Source: Kitasatospora sp. CB01950 (GTDB taxonomy: Bacteria > Actinomycetota > Actinomycetes > Streptomycetales > Streptomycetaceae). Taken from it: DNA of 64,000 nucleotides. Where the stretch lies: the NCBI RefSeq assembly GCF_001905465.1, contig NZ_LISX01000003.1, positions 408,565 to 472,564 on the forward strand. The letters are read 5' to 3'. Positions 17,452 to 25,121 of the stretch are shown piece by piece. How positions within the stretch are numbered: the stretch's first letter is position 1; the number at the start of each line of letters is the position of its first letter. The translations under genes and the position numbers were made by a program. The notes beneath the pieces are model-generated. The model did not search any database, was not told the DNA's origin, and worked only from the letters and a program-made list of their open reading frames with translations.

Positions 17452-18486
17452 TCACCCGGTGCGAACGGGTGGCCGGTCGATCGGGCGGGTCCGGAGCCAG
17501 TACGAGCGGGCGGCGACGGTCAGGGCGACGCCGTAGCCGGCGAATGCGACCATGCCGATCCAGCCCATCAGCAGTGCGTCCTGCGAGGAGGGGGCGTCGC
17601 CCTGACGCATCGTCATGACGCCGACGGAGGCCAGGGTGCAGTAGCCGATCCCGAGCATTCCGTAGGGGGCGAGGGTGGCGGCACCGATCAGGGCCGGGGT
17701 CAGCGGGAGCCAGCGGGGGACGCGGCGGCGGTGCAGGAGGAGCGTCCAGCGCGGGAAGACCTGACCCCACGGGCGGACCAGGCCCCACAGCAGGAAGGTG
17801 CCGAGTGCGGCCAGCAGAACGGTGACGTCCAGGCCCCAGGATTCGAGGGTGAGCCAGATCCCCGAAGCGCCGTTGCGTTCGGACGTCGCGATCATCTCCT
17901 CGTAGCCGATCCCGGCGAAGGTGCCGCCCGACACCCAGACCAGCTTCATCGCGGCGTACGGGAGGAACGCCACGGTGCCTGCGCAGGCGGCAAGTTGGAC
18001 CGGGCCGGGGGCGGGAGAGGGGGGCGGCGCAGTGGCGCCCGTGGTTGGGCGACGGTCCGCTCGGGCGGTCGCCGCAAGCAGGAACGCCCCGGCGGCCGCC
18101 AGCGAACGGTTCGCGGTGGCCGCCGGGCTGTCCAGCCCCTGACCGACCATCAGTGTGATCACATCCATCAGCAGACTGAACGCCGCGATCCCGGTCAGCC
18201 CGCACAGCACCCAGAGCAGCACGCGCAGCGTCGGTCGCAGCCCGTGGCGCACCACCATCCCGCAGACCAGCGCCGCCACTGCGCCCACCGCCACGACGAA
18301 CCAGTCGAGCGCGGCGGCCCCGCGAATGCCGCCGTCGTGGAACAACGGCGTCCCGTGCAGCGCGCAGGCGAGACCGAAGGCGCCGTAGACCGCCGCCCAC
18401 AGCGCTGCCACCCGACCCACCCAGCGCGGCCAGCCCTGCCACCACGTACGCCAACGGGTCCTCAATGTCCGTCCATCACCAGCCAT
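17452..18486 (-). CDS. integral membrane protein of unknown function
   Basis: The 344-residue protein starts at ATG 18486 (MAGDGRTLRTRW) and has about eight hydrophobic helices, at roughly 25-45, 63-85, 95-125, 140-160, 180-200, 240-260, 280-300 and 315-335. A proline-rich loop lies near 165-175 and a short basic tail at the end. It has no recognised transport or enzymatic motif. An upstream extension of the frame to 18681 lacks protein-like content. The GGAG before the ATG is very close (2 bases), so a slightly different start is possible. Related proteins are common unannotated membrane proteins in Streptomyces. Confidence 0.7.
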   Translation of the reverse strand: MAGDGRTLRTRWRTWWQGWPRWVGRVAALWAAVYGAFGLACALHGTPLFHDGGIRGAAALDWFVVAVGAVAALVCGMVVRHGLRPTLRVLLWVLCGLTGIAAFSLLMDVITLMVGQGLDSPAATANRSLAAAGAFLLAATARADRRPTTGATAPPPSPAPGPVQLAACAGTVAFLPYAAMKLVWVSGGTFAGIGYEEMIATSERNGASGIWLTLESWGLDVTVLLAALGTFLLWGLVRPWGQVFPRWTLLLHRRRVPRWLPLTPALIGAATLAPYGMLGIGYCTLASVGVMTMRQGDAPSSQDALLMGWIGMVAFAGYGVALTVAARSYWLRTRPIDRPPVRTG

Positions 18487-18743
18487 ACTCCGAATGTCGC
18501 AGCGATCATCAGGGTGTGGCGTCGACCGCCGGGATGATCCACCTCCCCCTGCGGGGTGATTGACCGTCAGAGGCTGAGTGGTTCTGCTCACCGGCTGCGG
18601 ATCCAGTTCCTCGTGAGAGCCGTGCGGCTCGGAATTTTCCGGCCGATCAGGTGACCTCTGCGGGTTTGTGGCGTTAGCCACTTTGCGGGCCGGAGGAACC
18701 GATCACCGGCCCGTCCCGTCACGAGCCGTGGGAGGCGTACGTC
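18487..18743. other. divergent intergenic region
   Basis: These 257 bases lie between divergent genes and are more AT-rich than the flanks around 18635-18700 (GGAATTTTCCGG, TGGCGTTAGCCACT). They probably carry the promoters of both the membrane protein and the tail-tube gene. I cannot pick a specific -10/-35 pair with confidence. Confidence 0.35.
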
Positions 18744-19184
18744 GTGGTCACCGGTGACTCGTTCAGCAGCAGCACTTTCGCCATCGAGTTGGGCAAGTTC
18801 CAGGTCGAGACGGTTCAGTCCGTATCGGGGCTGCAGTTGGAGCAGGACGTCGTGGAGGTCCGGCAGGTCTCGCCGACCGGTGAGCTGCTCGTGCGCAAGC
18901 AGCCGGGCGCGCGCAGGAGCGGGGAGGTCACGATCACCCGTGGCATGGACAAGAGCACCGCGTTCACCGACTGGATCAAGGCCACGCTGGTCAATGCCGA
19001 CCTCGACGCCGCGTGCCAGAACATCACGATCGCGATGAAGGATGCGAAGGAGCAGACGGTCCGCCGCATTCACCTCAGCAACGCCTGGGCATCCCGCTGG
19101 GAGGGGCCGTCGCTGGGAGCCTCCGAGTCCGCGCCGGCGACGGAGACGGTGACGATCACCTACGAAGACATCACCGTCGAGTAG
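18744..19184 (+). CDS. phage-tail-like tube protein (contractile injection system type)
   Basis: The 146-residue protein (GTG 18744, GGGAGG about 9 bases upstream) has the full pattern of the conserved phage tail region protein family. That family is the gp19/Afp1-like inner tube of contractile injection systems. The pattern includes an N-terminal F-x-x-E-L-G-K-F strand, a VSGLQLEQDVVEVR segment, a strand with GEVTITRGMDKSTAFTDWI, and a C-terminal IHLSNAWASRWEGPSL, then TETVTITYEDI. In injection systems it stacks into hexameric tube rings inside the sheath. None of the expected partners (sheath, LysM spike adaptor, baseplate, AAA ATPase) is found within the window, so it is an orphan here. 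Confidence 0.85.
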   Translation: MVTGDSFSSSTFAIELGKFQVETVQSVSGLQLEQDVVEVRQVSPTGELLVRKQPGARRSGEVTITRGMDKSTAFTDWIKATLVNADLDAACQNITIAMKDAKEQTVRRIHLSNAWASRWEGPSLGASESAPATETVTITYEDITVE

Positions 19185-19279
19185 CGATCGAGTTCCGGCC
19201 GGTGGATCGCGTCCGACGGCTTCTGACAGTTGAGCTGTTTCGTGCCGTCCGAGGGAAGCCCAGCAGCGGGCCGGCCTCC

Positions 19280-19480
19280 AAGGTCCGCCGAGATCCTGCG
19301 GGCGGTGGCCGCGCACCGGCTCGCGCAGGACGCGCCGGCCGCTGACTTCACCGCCCGCCGGGTCGAGGCGCCGGCCGCCGTCGAAGACCGCGAACTCGCC
19401 GCCTGGCAGGACGAGTTGAACACGCGGTACGCGGCGGACGTCCGCGAATCCGCGGCGGCCGTGCGGCGTTGGGCATCACC
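19280..19480 (+). other. coding-like fragment after the tube gene
   Basis: The plus strand reads PRSAEILRAVAAHRLAQDAP, then AADFTARRVEAPAAVEDREL and AAWQDELNTRYAADVRE. It looks protein-like (helical, charged) but has no convincing start: only a TTG at 19230 with no ribosome-binding site. It then runs antisense into the small minus-strand gene. Possibly a remnant of a gene that once followed the tube gene. Confidence 0.3.
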
Positions 19481-19485
19481 CACCG

Positions 19486-19641
19486 TCACTCCGAGGCAGT
19501 GTCCGCCTCGTCCAGTGCAGCAGCGCGCCGCTCCTCCTCGGCCTTGGAGAGTGCGTAGTCGTTGGTCGGCTTGACGATGGTGTGCGTAATGACCTGCCTG
19601 CTGATCTGCTTGGTCTCCAGCCTCTGCTGACCCTCGGCCAT
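19486..19641 (-). CDS. small hypothetical protein (51 residues)
   Basis: ATG 19641 is preceded by an excellent ribosome-binding site (AAGGAG, 7 bases). It gives a 51-residue charged protein: MAEGQQRLETKQISRQVITH, then TIVKPTNDYALSKAEEERR. It has a beta-like middle and a helical acidic C-terminus, and no signal or membrane segment. The strong translation signal and lack of rare features support a real gene. No family is recognised. Confidence 0.6.
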   Translation of the reverse strand: MAEGQQRLETKQISRQVITHTIVKPTNDYALSKAEEERRAAALDEADTASE

Positions 19642-19851
19642 GTCCCCACTCCTTCTGCCGTGTTCGATACGTCCGTCTTCCGGCATGCTCCCACCCGGGA
19701 CGACTGTGGATCGAGACGATGACGAGACACCGGTAGATCTTGTCGGCTCGAAACGAACACCCAGATGTGAGTCCCGAGCCGCCCCCGGCAATCGGCGTTG
19801 CGATCTCCCGAGGAGTGAATTGCCCTCATGGGAGAGGTAATTGACGGATAG

Positions 19852-20742
19852 TCAGTTATTGGTGGCGTGTGCTTGCACCGCGTCCGCGTAGGGCGCCCAG
19901 TGTTCGCTGGTGAGCAGGTGGCCCGCCCCTCGCATCACGCGAAGGCGGGCGTGCGGGACGGCGGCGGCCAGCGCGCGGGCGGTGGACGGGCGGAGCAGGG
20001 GGTCGCGTTCGGCGTGCAGGGCGAGGGTGGGCGCGGCGATCCGGGACAGCGGGCCGCCGGACCACTTCGCGCCGATCTGCCGGCTCTGCGCCTGCGCGTC
20101 ACGGAAGCTCGCCACGCCGTGCGCGGCCTCCCGCTCGACGAACTCCCGCACGTCCGCCGGCCCGACGGTGCGTTCGGGCGCGGCGAGGATGCGGGCGAGG
20201 GCCACCGCCAGCGCCAGGTTGCCGTCGGGGGTGTCCGGGAAGTGCAGGCGGGCCATCCGGACCACCGGCCCCGGGCGGACGTGGCGCAGGGCGCCGAGCG
20301 GGCCGGCGTCGCTGGGCATCGCGGCGGACGAGGTGAGGGTGCGCACCCGGTCGGGATGGCGGATCGCGATGCGCTGGGCGACCAGCCCGCCCAGCGAGTG
20401 CCCGAACAGGTGGGCGCGCGGCCAGCCCAGCGCGTCCAGGACGGCGACCGCGTCGTCCGTCAGGTCCTCCGCCCGGTACGCGGGCGCGGTGCGGCGCAGC
20501 AGCGCGGAGACCGGGTGTCCGGCGGGCGGCGCGGACACTCGGCCCGACTCGCCGGCGTCGCGCTGGTCGTAGGCGGCCACGTGGAAGCCGCGTGCGACCA
20601 GTTCGCGCACCAGCCCGGCCGGCCACCAGAAGCGCGAAGTGCCGAGGCCGATCACCAGAAGCAGCGGCTCGCCGCCCGCCCCGCCGAGGTCTTCGTACGC
20701 GAGCGGCACCTCGCCGTTGTGCGTCCAACGTGTCGTCGTCAT
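19852..20742 (-). CDS. alpha/beta-fold hydrolase
   Basis: The 296-residue enzyme (ATG 20742, GGGGAGGA upstream) shows a complete alpha/beta hydrolase triad: Ser116 in the elbow GHSLGG, Asp247 in AERDPLL, and His275 in GAGHLL. An oxyanion-hole segment IGLGTSRFWW lies at about 31-40. Overall it resembles esterase/lipase-type or aclacinomycin methylesterase-like hydrolases (RDAGESG after strand 4). It is transcribed divergently from the TetR gene across a 124-base region containing a palindrome, so it is probably that regulator's target. The natural substrate is unknown. Confidence 0.88.
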   Translation of the reverse strand: MTTTRWTHNGEVPLAYEDLGGAGGEPLLLVIGLGTSRFWWPAGLVRELVARGFHVAAYDQRDAGESGRVSAPPAGHPVSALLRRTAPAYRAEDLTDDAVAVLDALGWPRAHLFGHSLGGLVAQRIAIRHPDRVRTLTSSAAMPSDAGPLGALRHVRPGPVVRMARLHFPDTPDGNLALAVALARILAAPERTVGPADVREFVEREAAHGVASFRDAQAQSRQIGAKWSGGPLSRIAAPTLALHAERDPLLRPSTARALAAAVPHARLRVMRGAGHLLTSEHWAPYADAVQAHATNN

Positions 20743-20798
20743 CCGTGTCCTCCCCGAACCCGCGCCGCGCCGTGCGCAGGATTGCGCCCGACCGGATT

Positions 20799-20826
20799 GC
20801 GTACACCGTTCGCGAACACCGTACGC
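20799..20826. promoter_or_regulatory. candidate TetR operator between hydrolase and tetR
   Basis: GCGTAC (20799-20804) and GTACGC (20821-20826) flank the central palindrome TTCGCGAA (20809-20816), forming a symmetric 28-bp site. It lies midway between the two divergent starts. TAGGCT at about 20833-20838 could be the -10 box of tetR. TetR dimers typically bind such sites and control both directions. Confidence 0.6.
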
Positions 20827-20866
20827 GATAGGTAGGCTGGTGGCCACACCCACCCCGGAGGCGCAT

Positions 20867-21550
20867 GTGACGCAGCGGCAGGACGGCCCGATCTGGCTGC
20901 GGCCCGAACAGTCCAGGGCCGGACGCCCGGCCGAACGCAGCCGGGCCGAGATTACCGCCGCGGCCGTCGAACTCGCCGACCGTGAAGGCCTGGACGCCGT
21001 CTCGATGCGCCGCGTCGCCACCGCGCTCGGCACCGGCGCGGCCTCGCTCTACCGGTACGTCGCCACCCGCGACGAACTGCTCGACCTGATGACCGACAGC
21101 GTCGCCGCCGAGTACGACCTCCCCGCGCCCGGGGGTGACTGGCAGGCCGACCTGCTCGCCGTCGCGCGCCAGGCCCGGCAGATCATGCGCCGCCACCCCT
21201 GGCTGCCCGCCCTGGTCATCGGTCGCCCCGTGCTCGGCCCGCACGGCGCGGACCTGCTCGAACACGTCCTCGCCGTGCTGGCCGACCACCCCGCCGAACC
21301 GGCCCGCAAGGTCGAGGCGTTCGCGCTGCTCGGCGGCCTCGCCGCGCTGTTCGCGCAGAACGAGGCCGCCGCGGCCGCCACCGACGTCGCCCACCGCACC
21401 GCCTACCTGCGCCACCTCGCCGCCGACGGCGGGCACCCCCGGATCGCCGCACTCTTCGCCGGCGGGGGCGGGGGAGGGGGCGTTGGCGGGGCGCCGCGCG
21501 ATCTGTTCGAGGACGCGCTGGTGCGGGCGCTGGCGGGCGTGCTCGGCTGA
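20867..21550 (+). CDS. TetR-family transcriptional regulator
   Basis: The 227-residue protein starts at GTG 20867, five bases after GGAGG. It has the TetR helix-turn-helix at about residues 20-65 (RAEITAAAVELADREGLDAV, SMRRVATALGTGAASLYRYV) and a TetR_C-type C-terminal helical bundle with a LLGGLAALFAQNEAA helix. A Gly run (GGGGGGGVGG) lies near the C-terminus. Divergence from the hydrolase gene and the palindrome between them suggest local repression. The ligand is unknown. Confidence 0.9.
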   Translation: MTQRQDGPIWLRPEQSRAGRPAERSRAEITAAAVELADREGLDAVSMRRVATALGTGAASLYRYVATRDELLDLMTDSVAAEYDLPAPGGDWQADLLAVARQARQIMRRHPWLPALVIGRPVLGPHGADLLEHVLAVLADHPAEPARKVEAFALLGGLAALFAQNEAAAAATDVAHRTAYLRHLAADGGHPRIAALFAGGGGGGGVGGAPRDLFEDALVRALAGVLG

Positions 21551-21603
21551 CGGTCGGATCGGCCGGTGGCTCCTCGCGGCGCGCCCTGCCTGTGGGACGG
21601 TTG

Positions 21604-22182
21604 TCAGTCCTCGCGGGTGTCGCCGAAGCGGAAGCGGCGGTGCATCCGTTCGTGCCAAGTCAGCTCGGGTGCGACCAGGTCGTCCGGCGGCAGCATGTCG
21701 CGCGGTCCGGCGGCGCGGGGGTGGGTCGAGGCGGTCCGTTCGGTCTCACGGGCCTGCTCGCCCAGCGTCGTCAGCCGGGGGGCGGCCGAGTGCGCGCGGA
21801 CCGTCGGGAACAGTTGGGCCTCCTCCTGTCCGAAGTGCCCCGTCGCCTGCTCGACCAGCCGTGCCAACAACCGGTCGAACTCGGCCGAACCGGGTGCCGT
21901 CGCCTCCAGCTCCCGCACCAGCCCGTACAGCGCCGCATGCGACTGCATACCGTGCGCCACCGCGTCGTCCCCGGTCGGTCGGTCGAGACGGGCGATCGGG
22001 TACAGGTACTCGTCCTCCGCTGCCAGGTGTCGCACCAACGTGTCCGCCGTCAGGAACGCCAGCCGCTCCCGACGGGGATCGCCCAGCGGCAGACCCGCCA
22101 ACTCACTGAAGCGCACCCGCAGCACCTCGTGATCGGTCGTCAGCTGCTCCAACAGGTCGAGCTCCGGAACGGTCGCCATCAT
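21604..22182 (-). CDS. hemerythrin (HHE) domain-containing protein
   Basis: The 192-residue protein starts at ATG 22182 (MMATVPELDLLEQLTTDHEV) with GAGGG 7 bases upstream. The N-terminal 140 residues form a four-helix bundle with the iron-ligand pattern of HHE hemerythrins: DHEVLRVRF, HLAAEDEYLYP, HAALYGLV and HFGQEEAQLFP. These provide His/Glu ligands for a di-iron site. Such proteins bind oxygen or NO and serve in redox or iron sensing. A basic C-terminal tail (about 145-192) with WHERMHRRFRFGD is extra. A Gly-rich stretch and repeats occupy the region upstream. Confidence 0.88.
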   Translation of the reverse strand: MMATVPELDLLEQLTTDHEVLRVRFSELAGLPLGDPRRERLAFLTADTLVRHLAAEDEYLYPIARLDRPTGDDAVAHGMQSHAALYGLVRELEATAPGSAEFDRLLARLVEQATGHFGQEEAQLFPTVRAHSAAPRLTTLGEQARETERTASTHPRAAGPRDMLPPDDLVAPELTWHERMHRRFRFGDTRED

Positions 22183-22360
22183 CAAGCACCCTCTTCGTCC
22201 GCGGTCCCACCCCCTCACCCTCGCGCCTGCCCGCCCCGTCACACCGGAAACCGTGAAGCGGAAACGGGATGCGGAAAGCGTTTTCCCGTTGCGTCCGGGA
22301 CGGTGGCCGCTGTTCGCGCAGGTCGGGGAGGGTGGAGTCGGTAAGCGCTTTCCCGCGCCG

Positions 22361-22405
22361 CCTCCGCCGCCTCCGCCGCCTCCGCCGCCTCCGCCGCCTC
22401 CGCCG
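22361..22405. repeat. 5 x 9-bp tandem repeat
   Basis: Five exact copies of CCTCCGCCG just upstream of the DUF3788-like gene (start 22427). A perfect minisatellite in the promoter/leader region, likely to vary in copy number. Confidence 0.85.
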
Positions 22406-22426
22406 TCACGGGCGTAGCCTCGCGGT

Positions 22427-22840
22427 TTGGCGAATCCGTTCGTGGACCCCGAGGTCGAGCCGACGCGCGAGCTGATCGCCGATGCGTTGGGGGCGGCGGA
22501 CGAGGGGTGGGACGCGTTGATGCGTGAGCTGGCGGATGCCGGGGTCGAGGCGCCCTGGCCGTGGTACCGGGACGGAGGGTGGCTGGTCAAGGCGGCCAAC
22601 CGTGTGCGGACGGTGGCCTGGATCGCGATCGACGGCAACGCTGTGACCTGCAGCTTCCACTTCGCGGAACGGCTTCGCGAGGCCGTTGCCGGGCTGCCGG
22701 ACATCGCCCCCGAACTGGCCCGGAAGATCCGGGACGAGCCCCGCAGCGGCGCACTGTTCCGGGTGCCGTTCACCATTTCGACGGTGGTCGATGTCGAGCG
22801 CCTGCGGCCGGTCCTGAAGGCGCGGATCGCACTGCGGTAG
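22427..22840 (+). CDS. DUF3788-like protein
   Basis: The 137-residue protein begins at TTG 22427 (first codon; next residues ANPFVDPEVEPTRELIADAL). It follows the pattern of the DUF3788 family: an N-terminal helix, a W-x-W-Y-R-x-x-G-W segment (APWPWYRDGGWLVKAANRVR), two beta strands (TVAWIAIDGNAVTCSFHFAE), and a C-terminal basic helix. No ribosome-binding site is obvious and the start may differ. Family function is unknown. Members are small cytoplasmic proteins with a nucleic-acid- or ligand-binding-like beta sheet. Confidence 0.65.
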   Translation: MANPFVDPEVEPTRELIADALGAADEGWDALMRELADAGVEAPWPWYRDGGWLVKAANRVRTVAWIAIDGNAVTCSFHFAERLREAVAGLPDIAPELARKIRDEPRSGALFRVPFTISTVVDVERLRPVLKARIALR

Positions 22841-22955
22841 TGCGGTGCCGACGCCCGGGGCGAGGGCGGTGGTTCGGGCGGGCCTGGGAGGGTGGTGTCT
22901 CCCGTGGTGCGGAAACCTGCTCGACCGGGGCGTCCCGGGCCGGGATCGTACGTGG

Positions 22956-23630
22956 ATGTCGTCGCCCCGATCAGCAACCGGCAGTCTTCGCCGCCTGTAC
23001 GACCACGCCGCGCTGTGGAGCATCGGCGAGGTGCGGGCGGGCGCGGTGGTCGACGCCGCGTGCGAGGCGCTCGTGGCCGGACTGGACAGCCCGGCGCTGC
23101 GGGTCCTCGCGGCGTGCACGCGCGCGGAGGCGGACTACGAGGTGCTCGAGATTCTCCACGCCGTGTTCGAGGAGTTGGGCCTTACTGTCCCTCCGGCCGA
23201 CAGCGTGGCCGGCCGGGAAGCCGCCGTGCGGGCACTCGCGGGCCGGGTGGAGGCCGGTGAACTGACGCCCTGGGAGCTCGCGTTCCGCGTCCACCAGAGG
23301 TTCGGGTTCGAACTTCCCCTCGCGGTGCGGCTCTCCGAGCTCGACGTGGAGTACGACATGGTCGATTCCGGGGGCGGCAGGGCCGCCTTGGAGATCGACG
23401 CCGAGGTCGCGGCCGAGGCGCACCGACTGGCCCGGCACTGCAGGCACATCCAGAGCGGGTACGTCCAGGGCGGGTACCTCAAGGGCAGGCGCGTGCGGGC
23501 GGGGCGTCAGTCGAGCCAGACCAGGACGGCGTGGTCGGCGGAGGCGGCGGCGCGGAAGAACTCCGTCAGCGAGGCGAGGGTGTCTCGGGCCCACTCCAGT
23601 GAGGTCGGGGAGTCCCAGATGCGGGGGTAG
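22956..23630 (+). CDS. hypothetical protein, C-terminus overlapping the convergent gene
   Basis: The 224-residue frame from ATG 22956 (MSSPRSATGSLRRLYDHAAL) is convincing as protein to about residue 165 (AAEAHRLARHCRHIQ). It is helical, acidic and Ala-rich. The last about 40 codons run 124 bases into the convergent DUF1877-like gene and look like antisense noise. The natural stop has therefore probably been lost or a small frameshift lies near 23440-23500. No domain is recognised. Content resembles small actinobacterial proteins with an ELTPWELAFRVHQRFG motif. Confidence 0.5.
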   Translation: MSSPRSATGSLRRLYDHAALWSIGEVRAGAVVDAACEALVAGLDSPALRVLAACTRAEADYEVLEILHAVFEELGLTVPPADSVAGREAAVRALAGRVEAGELTPWELAFRVHQRFGFELPLAVRLSELDVEYDMVDSGGGRAALEIDAEVAAEAHRLARHCRHIQSGYVQGGYLKGRRVRAGRQSSQTRTAWSAEAAARKNSVSEARVSRAHSSEVGESQMRG

Positions 23631-24019
23631 ACGCCGGCCGTGGCGAGTTCGGTGTGGTCGACGCCGCGGATCAGCGCGTCGTAGGTGAGTTCGTGGAGGC
23701 GGTCGGCGGCTAGGTGCACGCGGTCGGCGGTGAGGTACTGCGGCGGGCCGTAGCCCCAGTCGTCGGCGTTCGGTATCGGCTCCTCGCCGTGTACGACGTC
23801 GACCGGGAAGGACGCCCGCCGCAGCAGGAAGTCGAGCAGGTTCCAGGCCTGGAAGGTGGAGAAGCACCGCGCCTCGGTCGGCGCGGGCTCCTCCTCGTCC
23901 TCCCGCTCCTGGGCCTCGTCGGCGAACTCCCAGGCCCACTCCGGGTTTTCGAGGGCGCGGGCCAGTTCTTCGGTGGTGAGGCGCAGGTACTCGCCGTTCA
24001 TGCTCATGGGCGGGAGCAT
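23507..24019 (-). CDS. DUF1877-like protein
   Basis: The 170-residue protein begins MLPPMSMNGEYLRLTTEELA. The MSMNGEYLR start is the typical N-terminus of the DUF1877 (YfbM-like) family. Other family marks are FSTFQAWNLLDFLLRR, YLTADRVHLAADRLHELTYD and a C-terminal W-x-x-T-L-A-S-L-T-E-F-F-R helix. It is cytoplasmic and of unknown function. Members often occur near toxin-immunity loci in proteobacteria, but no partner toxin is adjacent here. ATG 24019 has a GGAG; ATG 24007 is an alternative start. Confidence 0.75.
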   Translation of the reverse strand: MLPPMSMNGEYLRLTTEELARALENPEWAWEFADEAQEREDEEEPAPTEARCFSTFQAWNLLDFLLRRASFPVDVVHGEEPIPNADDWGYGPPQYLTADRVHLAADRLHELTYDALIRGVDHTELATAGVYPRIWDSPTSLEWARDTLASLTEFFRAAASADHAVLVWLD

Positions 24020-24068
24020 AGCGACGGGCTCCGACAGGCATACCCGCAGGTCGTCGGGGCTTCCGGGC

Positions 24069-24123
24069 CGTCAGCCGTCAGCCGTCAGCCGTCAGCGGCT
24101 GGTGGTCGGCGGTCAGCCGTCAG
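24069..24123. repeat. 7-bp tandem repeats (CGTCAGC)
   Basis: Four perfect copies of CGTCAGC (24069-24096), then after a 15-base interruption two more partial copies (GTCAGCCGTCAG, 24112-24123). The tail reaches the stop codon of the LLM oxidoreductase gene. Slippage-prone. Confidence 0.8.
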
Positions 24124-24968
24124 TGGGGGAGGGCGGCTTGGCGGACCAGGAAGGTTTCGACGTCGGCGGGGTTCTCCAAGGGCAGCGGGTAGACGAGCAG
24201 ACGGTCGACGCCGAGGTCGGCGTAGCGGCGGGCGTCGTCCGGGGTGATCTCGACGGGGTCGATCTGCATGAAGTTGATCTGGAGGCGGCCCAGTTGGGCG
24301 GGGCGGGACACTTCGGCCTCGGCCTTGCGGAGGCCGTCGAGGTGGCGGACCAGGTCCTGCGGGCTGTGGCCGGTGCCGATCCAGCCGTGCCCCTTGGCCA
24401 CTGCCCGGCGGTAGGCGGCCGGGCTGTGGCCGCCGATCATGATCCGCGGGCCGTCCGGTCGGACGGGGCGCGGGTGCGCGTCGACGTGGGCGAAGTCGGT
24501 GTAGCGGCCGTGGAACTCGGGTTCGGGTGAGGTCCACAACTGCCGCATGGCGTCCAGGTATTCGTCGGTGCGCCCGGCGCGTTCGGCGAGCCGGACGCCC
24601 ACCGCGGCCAGCTCCGGTTCCAGGTAGCCGGGGGCGACGCCGAGGAGCAGCCGGCCGCCGGAGAGGACGTCGAGGCTGGCGGCCTGCTTGGCCAGCACCA
24701 CCGGGTTGCGCTGCGGCAGGATCAGGATCCCGGTGCCCAGTTCGAGGTGTTCGGTCAGCGCCGCCACGAAGGACAGGTGCACCAGCGGATCGAGGATCGG
24801 ATCGGTGGGCGCCATCGGCGAATCGGGCACCCGCGGGCTGGGCAGCACCACATGGTCGCCGACCCACCACGACCGGTAGCCCAACTCCTCGGCCCGCCGG
24901 GCAAGTTGCGCCGTCTCGGCCGGCCCCAGCGTCGCCTTGGCGCTCAGCCCGTACACACCCAGGTCCAT
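24120..24968 (-). CDS. LLM-class F420-dependent oxidoreductase
   Basis: The 282-residue protein (ATG 24968) has the TIM-barrel layout of bacterial luciferase-like flavin/F420 enzymes: MDLGVYGLSAKATLGPAETA at the start, AEELGYRSWWVGDHVVLP for strand 2, LGTGILILPQRNPVVLAKQA for strand 3-4, and LGVAPGYLEPE. The family signature near IMIGGHSPAAYRRAV marks the F420-dependent subgroup (TIGR03619-like) common in actinomycetes. It probably carries out a hydride transfer on a small carbonyl or imine compound. No operon partner is apparent and the substrate is unknown. Confidence 0.88.
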   Translation of the reverse strand: MDLGVYGLSAKATLGPAETAQLARRAEELGYRSWWVGDHVVLPSPRVPDSPMAPTDPILDPLVHLSFVAALTEHLELGTGILILPQRNPVVLAKQAASLDVLSGGRLLLGVAPGYLEPELAAVGVRLAERAGRTDEYLDAMRQLWTSPEPEFHGRYTDFAHVDAHPRPVRPDGPRIMIGGHSPAAYRRAVAKGHGWIGTGHSPQDLVRHLDGLRKAEAEVSRPAQLGRLQINFMQIDPVEITPDDARRYADLGVDRLLVYPLPLENPADVETFLVRQAALPH

Positions 24969-25121
24969 GATCCCCTGCCTTCGATCCCGTCGGCCGTACG
25001 CCGTGCCCGAACCCCTCGAACGCTAGCCGAGCGAGCCGGTTCGCACACGCCTTCCGGGGAATCTGCCGCAGGTCGGTGCGCGCACCGTCGGATCGGCCAC
25101 CATCCTTGCCGCCAGGCGTAG

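Noticed and set aside
22361..22405. Tandem repeats considered as a CRISPR array
   Set aside because: Units are 9-11 bp with no spacers; the same holds for 35774-35850, 26333-26368 and 50581-50616. These are minisatellites.
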